NCBI GenBank assembly: GCA_014799485.1
Contig: JAAVHY010000014.1
Location: forward strand, 1 to 31,115
Direction: 5' to 3'
DNA length: 31,115 nt
Source of the DNA: Clostridiales bacterium
Lineage (GTDB): Bacteria; Bacillota_A; Clostridia; Oscillospirales; Oscillospiraceae
The translations under genes and the position numbers were made by a program. The notes under the pieces were generated by a model. That model was not told the DNA's origin and ran no database searches. It saw nothing but the letters and a program-made list of their open reading frames with translations. Shown piece by piece: positions 22,863-30,192 of the stretch. Position 1 is the first letter of the stretch. The number at the start of each line of letters is the position of its first letter.

Positions 22863-23592
22863 GCCTATCGTGCGTGTTTCCGGCCTGAACAGCTGGTACG
22901 GGCGGGGCAGGGAGCGCAAACAGGTGCTCCGGGACGTGTCCCTGGAGCTGGCCCCCGGCGAGGTGCTGGGCATCGTGGGCGAGTCCGGCTCGGGCAAGTC
23001 CACCCTGGCCAAGTGTGTGCTGGGGCTGGTCACGGATATCACAGGGGAGCTGGCCGTCAACAGCCCCCGGCCCCAGATGGTGTTCCAGGACCCCTACGGC
23101 TCGCTGAACCCGGCCAAGACGGTGGGCTGGATCTTGGAGGAGCCCCTCCGGGCCGCCGGGGTAAGGGACCGGGAGGAGCGCCGCCGCAGGGTGGGGGAAT
23201 TCCTGTCCCTGGTGGGGCTGGAGGAGGAGCATCTGGCCCGGAAACCCGCCCAGCTGTCCGGCGGGCAGCGCCAGCGGGTGGCCATTGCCGCCGCCCTCAT
23301 CCAGGGCAGCAAGCTCATCGTGCTGGACGAACCGGTGTCGGCGCTGGACGTGACCTTACAGGCCCAAATCCTCCGCCTGCTGGCGGACTTGCAGGAAAAG
23401 CTGGGCCTGTCCTACCTGTTCATCTCCCACGACCTGGCGGTGGTGTACCAGCTGTGCGACCGGGTGGCGGTGATGACAGGGGGGGAGATCGTGGAGGAAG
23501 GGGACGTGGACACGGTCTACGACCACCCCCAACATCCTTATACCAAGAAGCTGCTGGACGCCTCCCTGGCGCTGGACCAGCCTGGACATTAA
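22855..23592 (+). CDS. ABC importer ATPase, DppF type
   Basis: A 245-residue ATPase that would form a heterodimer with the preceding one to drive uptake. Walker [13 protein letters not shown] near residue 42, Q-loop [14 protein letters not shown] near 80, signature [12 protein letters not shown] near 132, Walker [15 protein letters not shown] near 153, and H-loop [14 protein letters not shown]. The start is GTG 22855, preceded by GAGGGGGCGGG inside the upstream gene. The end, [16 protein letters not shown], is the standard DppF/OppF terminus. A strong terminator follows, closing the operon. Confidence 0.95.
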   Translation: MGEPIVRVSGLNSWYGRGRERKQVLRDVSLELAPGEVLGIVGESGSGKSTLAKCVLGLVTDITGELAVNSPRPQMVFQDPYGSLNPAKTVGWILEEPLRAAGVRDREERRRRVGEFLSLVGLEEEHLARKPAQLSGGQRQRVAIAAALIQGSKLIVLDEPVSALDVTLQAQILRLLADLQEKLGLSYLFISHDLAVVYQLCDRVAVMTGGEIVEEGDVDTVYDHPQHPYTKKLLDASLALDQPGH

Positions 23593-23593
23593 G

Positions 23594-23628
23594 AAATCCC
23601 CTGCCGCTTACAGCGGCAGGGGATTTTT
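23594..23628 (+). terminator. Terminator of the ABC importer operon
   Basis: AAATCCCCTGCCGC (23594-23607), loop TTACA, GCGGCAGGGGATTT (23613-23626), then further T. A perfect 14-bp stem directly after the last stop codon. Confidence 0.93.
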
Positions 23629-23681
23629 CACGGCCAAGCCGGGAATGACACGATTGGGAAAACTTGACCAGCAGCAAAGCG

Positions 23682-23711
23682 ATCGCCCCCCGCCGTCAGG
23701 CGGGGGGCGAT
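23682..23711 (-). terminator. Terminator of the purine permease gene
   Basis: ATCGCCCCCCGCC and GGCGGGGGGCGAT (23682-23694 with 23699-23711) form a perfect 13-bp stem with a four-base loop. It lies eight bases beyond the permease stop on the minus strand, but the U tract there is short (GCTTTGC), so efficiency is uncertain. Confidence 0.7.
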
Positions 23712-23718
23712 TCTGTCG

Positions 23719-25143
23719 TTACACGATCAGGAAGAACTTGACGAGGAACAGCGCGGAGATGACGTAGGTCAGCACAGAGACCTCCTTGGCCTTGCCAGAG
23801 AACACCTTGATGACGGTGTAGGAGATCAGGCCCAGGCCGATGGCGTGGCCGATGGAGCTGGAGATGGGCATGGCGATGAGCATCAGGGCCACGGGCACCA
23901 TCTGGTCCATGTCGTCGAAGTTGACGTTCTTCAGGCCCATGAGCATCAGCACGCCCACGTAGATCAGGGCGGCGGAGGTGGCGGGGGCGGGGATGATGGC
24001 CGCGATGGGGGCGATGAAGGTGCAGGCCAGGAACAGCACGCCGCAGGTCAGGGCGGTGAGGCCCGTGCGGCCGCCGGCCTCCACGCCGGAGGCGGACTCC
24101 ACGAAGGTGGTGACGGTGGAGGTGCCGGTGCAGGCGCCGGTCACGGTGCCGATGGCGTCAGCCAGCAGGGCTTCCTTCATGTTGGGCATGTTGCCCTGCT
24201 TGTCCACCATGCCGGCCCGGGAGGCGGTGCCCACCAGGGTGCCGATGGTGTCGAACATGTCGATCATGCAGAAGGTGATGACCAGGGTGATGACGGTGAA
24301 CAGGCCGATGTCCATGAAGCCCTGGACGTTGAACTTGAACAGGGTGGTCTTGGCCATGTCGGCGAAGGGGGGCAGGAAGCTGGCGGTGGCCAGGGAAGCG
24401 AAGGGGTTGGTGCTCAGGAAGGCGAAGGAGCCGATCCAGTAGATCACGGAGGCACACAGCATACCGATCAGCACCGCGCCCTTGACGCCCTTCTTGGCCA
24501 GCAGCACGATGACGAACAGGCCGATGAACATGGTGACCACGGACAGGACCATGGCGGAGTAGCCGGAGCCCATAGTGGTCTGGGCGGTGGAGGCGGTGAG
24601 GGCGCCGAAGAAGTCACGCATGACGTAGAAGGGGCCGCCGGTCTCGGAGTAGATGCCCGCGTTGGAGCCGAAGCCGATGTTCATCAGCATCAGGCCGATG
24701 GCGGGGGCGATGCCCAGCCGGACGCCCAGGGGGATGGCTTCCACGATCTTCTCCCGGATGTTGAGCACGGACAGGACGATGAACACGATGCCCTCAATGA
24801 GGATGATGATCAGCGCGGCCTGGAAGCTGGCCACGTAGCTCATGCCGGTCATGGCGGCCACGTTGGCTACCACGATGGCAAAGAAGCTGTTCAGGCCCAT
24901 GCCCGGGGCCAGGCAGAAGGGCTTGTTGGCCAGGAAGGCCATGCAGAACATGGCGACGGCGGAGGCGATGCAGGTGGCCAGGAACACGCCGTTCCAGAGG
25001 TCCTGCCCCTCGGCGCCGAAGCCGGTGAGCAGGTTGGGGTTCAGGGCGATGATGTAGGCCATCGTCATGAACGTGGTGAGGCCGGCCACGATCTCGGTGC
25101 GTACCGTGGTGCCGTTCTCCTTGAGCTTGAAGATTTTTTCCAT
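23719..25143 (-). CDS. NCS2 family purine permease (AzgA/PbuG-like)
   Basis: A 474-residue membrane protein with 12-14 helices. AzgA-branch signatures: TEIVAGLTTFMTMAYIIALNP near residue 20, PFCLAPGMGLNSFFA near 75, and the two inward segments DMFDTIGTLVGTASRAG near 285 and GTSTVTTFVESASGVEAGGRTG near 340, which hold the substrate and proton sites. Known members take up adenine, guanine and hypoxanthine by proton symport. The start at 25143 has a GGGAG site and is preceded by TTTTTT that ends a terminator-like stem. A purine riboswitch aptamer lies in the leader, consistent with shut-off when purines are plentiful. A phosphoribosyltransferase is divergent. Confidence 0.95.
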   Translation of the reverse strand: MEKIFKLKENGTTVRTEIVAGLTTFMTMAYIIALNPNLLTGFGAEGQDLWNGVFLATCIASAVAMFCMAFLANKPFCLAPGMGLNSFFAIVVANVAAMTGMSYVASFQAALIIILIEGIVFIVLSVLNIREKIVEAIPLGVRLGIAPAIGLMLMNIGFGSNAGIYSETGGPFYVMRDFFGALTASTAQTTMGSGYSAMVLSVVTMFIGLFVIVLLAKKGVKGAVLIGMLCASVIYWIGSFAFLSTNPFASLATASFLPPFADMAKTTLFKFNVQGFMDIGLFTVITLVITFCMIDMFDTIGTLVGTASRAGMVDKQGNMPNMKEALLADAIGTVTGACTGTSTVTTFVESASGVEAGGRTGLTALTCGVLFLACTFIAPIAAIIPAPATSAALIYVGVLMLMGLKNVNFDDMDQMVPVALMLIAMPISSSIGHAIGLGLISYTVIKVFSGKAKEVSVLTYVISALFLVKFFLIV

Positions 25144-25190
25144 AAAAAACTCCCTCTCCAGAATTTCCTTCGGTGGGATCGGAGCGGGAG
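25144..25190 (-). terminator. Riboswitch expression platform: terminator overlapping the ribosome binding site
   Basis: On the minus strand CTCCCGCTCC pairs with GGAGAGGGAG (9 of 10) and is followed by TTTTTT and then the ATG. The right arm includes the permease ribosome binding site. The same stem could therefore both stop transcription and hide the site. The region between it and the aptamer (25191-25240) contains a further imperfect GCGCGGA/TCCGGGC stem with TTTTGTTTT after it, a second possible terminator. Confidence 0.65.
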
Positions 25191-25240
25191 GAAAACAAAA
25201 TCAGCCCGGAGACGAACCGTGCTTCCGCGCTTGTTTTGTG

Positions 25241-25306
25241 ACCGGTAGTTGCCGGATAGGCCGGCAGTAGAGACTCGGGCCCCGTCTCGTCCCGATTATA
25301 CCGAAG
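25241..25306 (-). promoter_or_regulatory. Purine riboswitch aptamer (guanine/hypoxanthine type predicted)
   Basis: On the minus strand the purine-aptamer core is recognisable: P1 CGGTA/TACCG, J1/2 TAATC, P2 CGGGAC/GGCCCG with loop GAGACGG (compare consensus GAUAUGG), J2/3 GTCTCTACT, P3 GCCGG/CCGGC with short loop CCTAT, and J3/1 AACTA. The C in the ACUA of J3/1 is the specificity base that pairs with guanine or hypoxanthine; adenine sensors have U. G-G in loop 2 and C-C in loop 3 can form the tertiary contacts. P3 with its loop is shorter than usual. Gene context, a purine permease, fits. Confidence 0.82.
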
Positions 25307-25331
25307 GATATCAAGTTGACAAGTGGATGAT

Positions 25332-25337
25332 ATCATA
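25332..25337 (-). promoter_or_regulatory. Candidate -10 box of the purine permease transcript
   Basis: TATGAT on the minus strand, with transcription predicted from about 25325, just before the aptamer. No convincing -35 box was found. The TATAAT at 25299-25294 is part of the aptamer core and is not taken as a promoter. Confidence 0.45.
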
Positions 25338-25391
25338 GGAATGGGGGAATTTCTACAGGTTTTTTCCTTTTCCAAAAAACTTCATTACATT

Positions 25392-25420
25392 TTGACAAGA
25401 AGGGCCCGGGATAGTATAAT
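25392..25420 (+). promoter_or_regulatory. Consensus promoter of the phosphoribosyltransferase gene
   Basis: TTGACA (25392-25397), 17-base spacer, TATAAT (25415-25420): a perfect sigma-A promoter, suggesting strong constitutive transcription. The leader is about 30 bases and has no evident structure. The 313-base region 25144-25456 holds this promoter, the divergent riboswitch and no gene. Confidence 0.92.
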
Positions 25421-25456
25421 ATCTCTCGTATATTTTACAACTGGAGATGAGCTGCT

Positions 25457-26008
25457 ATGACCTATGAAATGACCGTGGCGGGTCTGAAACGCCAGCTGCC
25501 CCTGTGCCCCATCAGCGACACCCTGATGATCGGGGCCTTTGTGATCTTCGGCGACGTGGAGCTCACCTGCGCCTGCGCCCGGGACCTGCTGAAGATCGCG
25601 CCGGAATTCGACTACATGGTGGCCCCCGAGGCCAAGGCCATCCCCCTGGTCCATGAGATGGCCCGGCAGAGCGGCCGCAACGACTACTTCCTGGTGCGCA
25701 AGAAGAAAAAAGCCTACATGGACGGCGTGTTCGAGGCGGTGGACCGCTCCATCACCACCGAGGGGGAGCAGAAGCTGTACATGGACGGGGCGGACGCCAA
25801 AAAGATAAAGGGCAAGCGCATCCTCATCCTGGACGACGTGATCTCCACCGGCGGCTCGCTGGCGGCGGTGGAGAGCCTGGTGGACCAGGCCGGGGGCAAT
25901 GTGGTGGGCCGCATGGCGATCCTGGCCGAAGGGGACGCCGCCAAGCGGGATGACATCCTGTTCCTGGAGAAGCTGCCCCTGTTCTCCCCGGAGGGGAAAC
26001 CGCTGTAA
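25457..26008 (+). CDS. Phosphoribosyltransferase, probably purine salvage
   Basis: A 183-residue type I phosphoribosyltransferase. The PRPP-binding loop is ILILDDVISTGGSLAAVE near residue 122, and the substrate-side part has DYMVAPEAKAIPLVHEMA near 52, in the position of the flexible-loop region of adenine and xanthine phosphoribosyltransferases. These cytoplasmic enzymes join a base to PRPP to make a nucleotide. It is divergent from a purine permease, which supports a purine substrate, with adenine or xanthine most likely; I withhold a gene symbol. ATG 25457 is preceded by GGAGATGAG. Confidence 0.85.
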   Translation: MTYEMTVAGLKRQLPLCPISDTLMIGAFVIFGDVELTCACARDLLKIAPEFDYMVAPEAKAIPLVHEMARQSGRNDYFLVRKKKKAYMDGVFEAVDRSITTEGEQKLYMDGADAKKIKGKRILILDDVISTGGSLAAVESLVDQAGGNVVGRMAILAEGDAAKRDDILFLEKLPLFSPEGKPL

Positions 26009-26045
26009 AGACGCGAACGGACATTCTATACATAGAAATCAATAA

Positions 26046-26090
26046 TAAACGCATGTTCGATATTTGAACAAATTAAAAACTTTTGTTCAA
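26046..26090. promoter_or_regulatory. LexA-like box and GTTC/GAAC half-site cluster
   Basis: TAAACGCATGTTCG (26046-26059) read on the minus strand matches 13 of 14 positions of the LexA consensus CGAACRNRYGTTYC. Next to it are TTGAACAAA (26064-26072) and TTTGTTCAA (26082-26090), a nine-base inverted repeat. Three GTTC/GAAC half-sites lie 11 and 19 bases apart. The cluster is 15 to 59 bases upstream of the -35 box of the transglutaminase gene, in a 209-base gap with no other gene. SOS or other dimeric-repressor control is inferred. Confidence 0.55.
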
Positions 26091-26104
26091 TTTCTCAAAA
26101 CCAC

Positions 26105-26133
26105 TTTACTTTTCCCAACAGCCGTGCTATGAT
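26105..26133 (+). promoter_or_regulatory. Promoter of the transglutaminase-like lipoprotein gene
   Basis: TTTACT (26105-26110), 17-base spacer, TATGAT (26128-26133). The leader of about 78 bases is purine rich and contains a short CGGGGCCCCG palindrome but no identified regulatory RNA. Confidence 0.72.
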
Positions 26134-26217
26134 GCTAATGGAAAGACCCGGTCCCCCCGAAAGAGAGGGAGGAAAAGCCGGGGCCCCGATAAAATATTTA
26201 GAAACGAGGTGTCAAGT

Positions 26218-27204
26218 ATGAAGCTGTGGAAACGGCTGATCCCCCTGGCCCTGGCCTTGACGCTCCTGGCCGGCTGCGCCACCACCGGCGATATAACAGA
26301 CGAGGACGTCTACCTTGACCGGGTGGAGCTGCAGGAGGTCAGCATCGAGGACGAGGCTGTGGCCATGTCCGACGCGCCCGCCGCGCTGAGCACTATGCTG
26401 CTGCCCGAAGCGTCCGGCACGAAGGTGGAGAAAAACAGCCGGGCGACCATCGACTACTCCAACATCAAAGATGGCTATGTGATGGTCAAATGCTCCTCTA
26501 CCGGCAAAAAGCTGATGGTGCAGGTGTTCGGTCCGTCCTACGCGACGAACGAGACCAAGTACACCTATAACCTGAACGGCGGCGAATGGACCACCTTCCC
26601 CCTGTCTGACGGCAACGGCAGCTACAAGGTGACCGTGTATGAAAACACCTCCGGCAAGTCCTATGCCGCCCTGCTCAGCGCCTCCTTCAACGTGACGATG
26701 GAGGACGAGTTTGCCCCCTTCTTGCGGCCCAACCAGTACGTGGACTACGCCAACGCCCCCAAGGCCGTCGCCAAGGCGGCGGAGCTGGCCGGCAGCGAGA
26801 CCGACGCGCTGAAGCTGGTGGAGATCGTCTACGACTACGTGGTGAAGAACCTGACCTACGACAAGAAGCTGGCCACCACCGTCAAGAGCGGCTACCTGCC
26901 CGTGCTGGACGACGTGCTGGCCAAGAAGACCGGCATCTGCTTTGACTACGCCAGCCTGATGACCGGGATGCTGCGCAGCCTGGGCGTCCCCTGCAAGCTG
27001 GTGGTGGGCTACGCCGGCACGAGCTACCACGCCTGGATCAACGTCTGGTCGGAGGAGACCGGTTGGGTGAACGGCGCGGTCTACTTCGACGGCGTCGCCT
27101 GGCAGCGGATGGACCCGACCTTTGCCTCCTCGGGCAATCAGAGTGCGGCCATCATGAAGTATATTGGCAACGGGAAGAACTACAATCCGATGTATTTGTA
27201 CTGA
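26218..27204 (+). CDS. Transglutaminase-like lipoprotein
   Basis: A 328-residue secreted lipoprotein: MKLWKRLIPLALALTLLAGC, with the lipobox LAGC at residue 20. A beta-rich middle domain (about 60-165) precedes a transglutaminase-like core. The catalytic triad is visible: Cys in KKTGICFDYASLMTGMLRSL near residue 241, His in SYHAWINVW near 265, and Asp in RMDPTFA near 300. In bacteria this fold usually acts as a protease or in peptidoglycan-related cross-linking rather than as a true transglutaminase. The start at ATG 26218 has a GAGGTG site. It stands alone between a promoter and a terminator. Its substrate is unknown. Confidence 0.9.
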   Translation: MKLWKRLIPLALALTLLAGCATTGDITDEDVYLDRVELQEVSIEDEAVAMSDAPAALSTMLLPEASGTKVEKNSRATIDYSNIKDGYVMVKCSSTGKKLMVQVFGPSYATNETKYTYNLNGGEWTTFPLSDGNGSYKVTVYENTSGKSYAALLSASFNVTMEDEFAPFLRPNQYVDYANAPKAVAKAAELAGSETDALKLVEIVYDYVVKNLTYDKKLATTVKSGYLPVLDDVLAKKTGICFDYASLMTGMLRSLGVPCKLVVGYAGTSYHAWINVWSEETGWVNGAVYFDGVAWQRMDPTFASSGNQSAAIMKYIGNGKNYNPMYLY

Positions 27205-27232
27205 GGCCGCGGATAAAAATTTAAAAAAGCCC

Positions 27233-27291
27233 TTTACGAATGGATGGGTTTGAATTAAAATGGGTCTGTGGATACCACAGGCCCATTTTAT
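27233..27291 (+). terminator. Terminator after the lipoprotein gene, with candidate promoters for the pilus operon
   Basis: AAAATGGGTCTGTGG (27257-27271) pairs with CCACAGGCCCATTTT (27275-27289) with one T-G pair, then ATTATT. Two promoters are possible: TTTACG (27233-27238), 17 bases, TAAAAT (27256-27261), which would read through the stem; or TGGATA, 17 bases, TATGAT (27292-27297), overlapping the terminator and giving a leader of about 28 bases. Confidence 0.72.
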
Positions 27292-27331
27292 TATGATACA
27301 CAACGCGATAGCGTGTAGATTGGAGCATTAC

Positions 27332-28375
27332 ATGAAACGTAATACGATTTCTCACGGGGAGCTGTCCTCCCTGTGCCTGGAGCTGTCCATGCTGTTCCAC
27401 TCCGGCGTGGGCACAGGGGACGCCCTGACCCTGCTGGCGGAGGAGAGCGACCCGGCGTACCAGGCCATGCTGACCGCCATGGCGGATCAGGTCGATTTCG
27501 GAGCCACCCTTTCCGCGGCGATGCGGGAGTCGGGCCGGTTCCCCGCCTACGTATGCGGACTGGTGGAGGTAGGCGAACGGGCGGGCCGCACCGAGGAGGC
27601 CCTGGCCGCCCTGGCCCGGTACTATGAGCGCCGCGCCCGGCTGGACCGGCGGATCAAGAGCGCCCTGCTCTATCCGGCGGTGATGCTGCTGCTGATGCTG
27701 GTGGTCATCGGGGTGCTGCTGGTGAAGGTCCTCCCCATTTTTGACGATGTGTACGCCTCCCTGGGCGGGCGGCTCACCGGCGTGGCCGGGGGCCTGCTGG
27801 CCCTGGGGCGCTGGCTGGACGGGGCGATGCCCGTGCTGTGGGTGCTGATGGCCGCCGTGGCCGCGTTCCTGGCCGCCTTCGCCGCCGTGCCCGCCTTCCG
27901 GGAGAAGCTCACCGCCCTCTGGCGCGGCAGCCGCGGCGACAGGGGCGTGGCCCGGAAGATGAACGACGCCCGGCTGGCCCAGGCCCTGTCCATGGGCATG
28001 GCCAGCGGGATGCCCGTGGAGGAGGCGCTGGAGCTGGCCTCCGGCCTGCTGGACGATGTGCCCCAGACCAAGGAGCGCTGCCTGAACTGCCGCGCCCGCC
28101 TGGAGCAGGGGGAGCGGCTGGCCGCCGCCATGCGGGACAGCGACCTGCTGCCCGCCCGGGCCTGCCGCCTGCTGGAGCTGGGCCAGCGCAGCGGCACGGG
28201 GGACGCCGCCATGGAGAAGATTGCGGACGACCTGTCTGAAGAGAGCGAGGCCGCGCTGGAGGAGCAGGTGAGCCGGGTGGAGCCCGCCCTGGTGCTGGTG
28301 TGCTCCATCCTGGTGGGGCTGATCCTGCTGTCTGTGATGCTGCCGCTGATGCACATCATGTCGGCCATCGGGTGA
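27332..28375 (+). CDS. Type II secretion / type IV pilus inner membrane protein (GspF/PilC)
   Basis: A 347-residue protein with the two T2SSF repeats. The first repeat (residues about 8-120) contains LCLELSMLFHSGVGTGDALTLL and VEVGERAGRTEEALAALARYYE; the second (about 205-325) has ALSMGMASGMPVEEALELA and LLELGQRSGTGDAAMEKIADDL. Three membrane helices lie at about 110-135, 160-190 and 320-345. PilC is the membrane platform on which the assembly and retraction ATPases act. It is shorter than the usual 400 residues, with a reduced N-terminus. ATG 27332 has GGAG five bases upstream. It leads an operon ending in PilT. Confidence 0.9.
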   Translation: MKRNTISHGELSSLCLELSMLFHSGVGTGDALTLLAEESDPAYQAMLTAMADQVDFGATLSAAMRESGRFPAYVCGLVEVGERAGRTEEALAALARYYERRARLDRRIKSALLYPAVMLLLMLVVIGVLLVKVLPIFDDVYASLGGRLTGVAGGLLALGRWLDGAMPVLWVLMAAVAAFLAAFAAVPAFREKLTALWRGSRGDRGVARKMNDARLAQALSMGMASGMPVEEALELASGLLDDVPQTKERCLNCRARLEQGERLAAAMRDSDLLPARACRLLELGQRSGTGDAAMEKIADDLSEESEAALEEQVSRVEPALVLVCSILVGLILLSVMLPLMHIMSAIG

Positions 28376-28381
28376 CGGGCC

Positions 28382-28705
28382 ATGAGGAGACAGAAAGCCC
28401 CCTGGGGGGCCTTGCTCCGCGCCCTGCTGCTGCCCGCGGCGATCGTGGCGGTGCTGGTGTTTTTCTCCACCGCCCTCAGCGGCATTGACAGCGGCCGCGC
28501 GGCGGAGGATCAGAAACAGCTGGAGCAGGCCCTGCGCCGGGGCTGCGTGGCCTGCTATGCCGCCGAGGGGATCTACCCCCCGGACGTGGACTATTTGAAG
28601 GAGCACTACGGCGTCCAGGTGGACGAGGAGCGGTACAACGTGTTTTACACCGTGTTCGCGGACAACCTGATGCCTGATATCGTTGTTCTGGAGCAGACGC
28701 CATGA
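28382..28705 (+). CDS. Small pilin-like membrane protein
   Basis: A 107-residue protein with a single N-terminal helix (about 12-32) and a short external domain. The segment ACYAAEGIYPPDVDYLKEHYG near residue 57 resembles the conserved stretch in bacterial pseudopilins of the GspG kind. There is no GFTLIE prepilin-peptidase site, so it is not a standard pilin. It begins seven bases after the pilC stop and its stop overlaps the next start by four bases. Function in the apparatus is inferred from position. Confidence 0.75.
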   Translation: MRRQKAPWGALLRALLLPAAIVAVLVFFSTALSGIDSGRAAEDQKQLEQALRRGCVACYAAEGIYPPDVDYLKEHYGVQVDEERYNVFYTVFADNLMPDIVVLEQTP

Positions 28706-29184
28706 GACGAAAGCAGATCCAACATCATATCGACGCGCTGATCGCCCTGCTGCTGTTCGGGGTGTTCGCCGCCTGCGTTCTGGCGGTGCTGCTCACTGGG
28801 GCGGACGCCTACCGCCGCCTGACCCTGCGGGACCAGGCGGCCTATGAGCGGCGGGCCTGCACCCAGTACATCGCCACCAAGGTGCGGCAGGCCGACGCCG
28901 GGGGATCGGTGGCCGTGACGGACATAGAGGGGACGCCGGCCCTGGTGCTGGGCGCGGGCGAGGAATACGTCACGTATATCTACTGCCACGGCGGCTGGCT
29001 GCGGGAGCTGTATGCCTGGGCCGAGGAGCCCGCGGCCCCGGAGGACGGGCACGAGCTGGTGGCGGCGGAGGGACTGTCCCTGTCCCTGGAGGACGGGCTG
29101 CTCACCGTGCGGGTGGCCGGGACCGGGGGCGGCGAGGACACGCTGCTGCTGTCTCTGCGGAGCGGAGAGGGGGCGGCCTCATGA
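28702..29184 (+). CDS. Single-helix pilus-operon protein (resembles DUF4860)
   Basis: A 160-residue protein: charged start MRRKQIQHHID, a hydrophobic helix at 11-33, then a mostly beta extracellular domain (GSVAVTDIEGTPALVLG, EEYVTYIYCHGGWLRELYA, LSLSLEDGLLTVRVAG). It resembles proteins annotated DUF4860 in Firmicute pilus clusters; this is from memory and not checked. It has an Asp where the pilin Glu5 would be and no Gly/Ala cleavage site. It overlaps both neighbours by four bases, so its synthesis is coupled to theirs. Confidence 0.75.
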   Translation: MRRKQIQHHIDALIALLLFGVFAACVLAVLLTGADAYRRLTLRDQAAYERRACTQYIATKVRQADAGGSVAVTDIEGTPALVLGAGEEYVTYIYCHGGWLRELYAWAEEPAAPEDGHELVAAEGLSLSLEDGLLTVRVAGTGGGEDTLLLSLRSGEGAAS

Positions 29185-29627
29185 GGAGCAAAGCGCCCCT
29201 GGCCATGATGGAGCAGATCGTCATGCTGCTGGTGTTCGCGCTGGCGGCGGCGCTGTGCCTCCAGGCATTTGTCCAGTCTGACCAGCAGTCCCGCCGGATG
29301 GAGGCCCGGGATCGGGCCGCGGTGCTGTGCCAGAGCGCGGCGGAAGTCCTGCGCTCGGCCAAAGGGGAGACGTTCGCCGTATCCGCAGCGCTGGGCCATC
29401 CATATGTTTATGGCTATACCCGGGCGCCCCTGGCTATCTACTATGATGATAACTGGGAAATGGGTTCGGAGACAGAAGGCGCCTATTGCCTGAGGGTAGA
29501 GCCCCTGGAGGACAGCGGGATCCCCGGCTTGGGCAAGGGATCTGTTTCAGTGACCGCTACGGACACCGGGGAGACCCTGTTTGAGCTGGACGTCGCCTGG
29601 CAGGAGGAGGTGGGCAACCATGGCTGA
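29181..29627 (+). CDS. Single-helix pilin-like protein
   Basis: A 148-residue protein. The N-terminus MRSKAPLAMMEQIVMLLVF puts a Glu just before a long helix (about 12-32), as in type IV pilins, but the residue at the cleavage position is Pro instead of Gly or Ala. The remainder is beta rich (KGSVSVTATDTGETLFELDVAW). It overlaps the preceding gene by four bases and the next by eight. I take it as a minor pseudopilin-like component. No other motif is visible. Confidence 0.72.
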   Translation: MRSKAPLAMMEQIVMLLVFALAAALCLQAFVQSDQQSRRMEARDRAAVLCQSAAEVLRSAKGETFAVSAALGHPYVYGYTRAPLAIYYDDNWEMGSETEGAYCLRVEPLEDSGIPGLGKGSVSVTATDTGETLFELDVAWQEEVGNHG

Positions 29628-30180
29628 GCGGAAGAGGGAAGGCATGGCCCCGCCCGCCCTGGGGGGCAGCTCCCTGCTGGTGGCCTTCGCGGTGCTGGCC
29701 CTGACGGTGTTTGCCCTGCTGTCCCTGTCCACCGTCCGGGCGGACGTGCGGCTGGCGGACGCCTCCGCCAAGGCGGTGGAGGACTACTACGCCGCCGATG
29801 TGAAGGCCCAGGAGATCCTGGCGCGGCTGAGGAACGGCGAGACGGTGGAGGGTGTAGAGAGCATCGAGCCGACACTGACGCAAAAGGACCGGGAGCAGAT
29901 CGACTGGGTACTTGACAGTGGGCTTTCCTCGCGGCATGAGGGGACGGAGACCGACCTCCCGCTGGGTGATGTTACGGTGACGGGGACCGGCCTCCCGCTG
30001 TTCACCATTCCCGCCGCGAAGTGTGTGGGTTACGCCGTCCCCATCTCGGACACCCAGGAGCTCCAGGTGGAGGTCCTGCTATACGGAACGGACTATGAAG
30101 TGCGGCGCTGGCAGGCCGTCCCCATCGGCGATTGGGAGCCGGACGACCACCTGAACGTCTGGACCGGGGAAGATGAATAA
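29620..30180 (+). CDS. Single-helix pilus-operon protein, unknown
   Basis: A 186-residue protein, starting at ATG 29620 with a GGAGGAGG site in the previous gene. A basic N-terminus and a Gly-Gly-Ser-Ser stretch precede a hydrophobic helix (about 16-40), then a helical stalk (RADVRLADASAKAVEDYYAA) and a beta-rich C-terminal domain. The layout, N-terminal helix continuing as a stalk and ending in a globular domain, is that of a pseudopilin, though the prepilin motif is absent. It ends 12 bases before pilT. Confidence 0.72.
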   Translation: MAERKREGMAPPALGGSSLLVAFAVLALTVFALLSLSTVRADVRLADASAKAVEDYYAADVKAQEILARLRNGETVEGVESIEPTLTQKDREQIDWVLDSGLSSRHEGTETDLPLGDVTVTGTGLPLFTIPAAKCVGYAVPISDTQELQVEVLLYGTDYEVRRWQAVPIGDWEPDDHLNVWTGEDE

Positions 30181-30192
30181 GGAGCGGAGACC

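Noticed and set aside
23845..25248. A 467-codon plus-strand open frame opposite the purine permease
   Set aside because: Made almost entirely of G, H, D, E, V and Q, the reverse complement of hydrophobic codons; no family match.
25294..25299. TATAAT on the minus strand taken as a promoter
   Set aside because: It is the conserved P1-J1/2 part of the purine aptamer; transcription must begin upstream of it.
26176..26186. GGGGCCCC near 26180 as a third copy of the uvrB-type hairpin element
   Set aside because: It is a lone short palindrome without the accompanying stems or any duplication.
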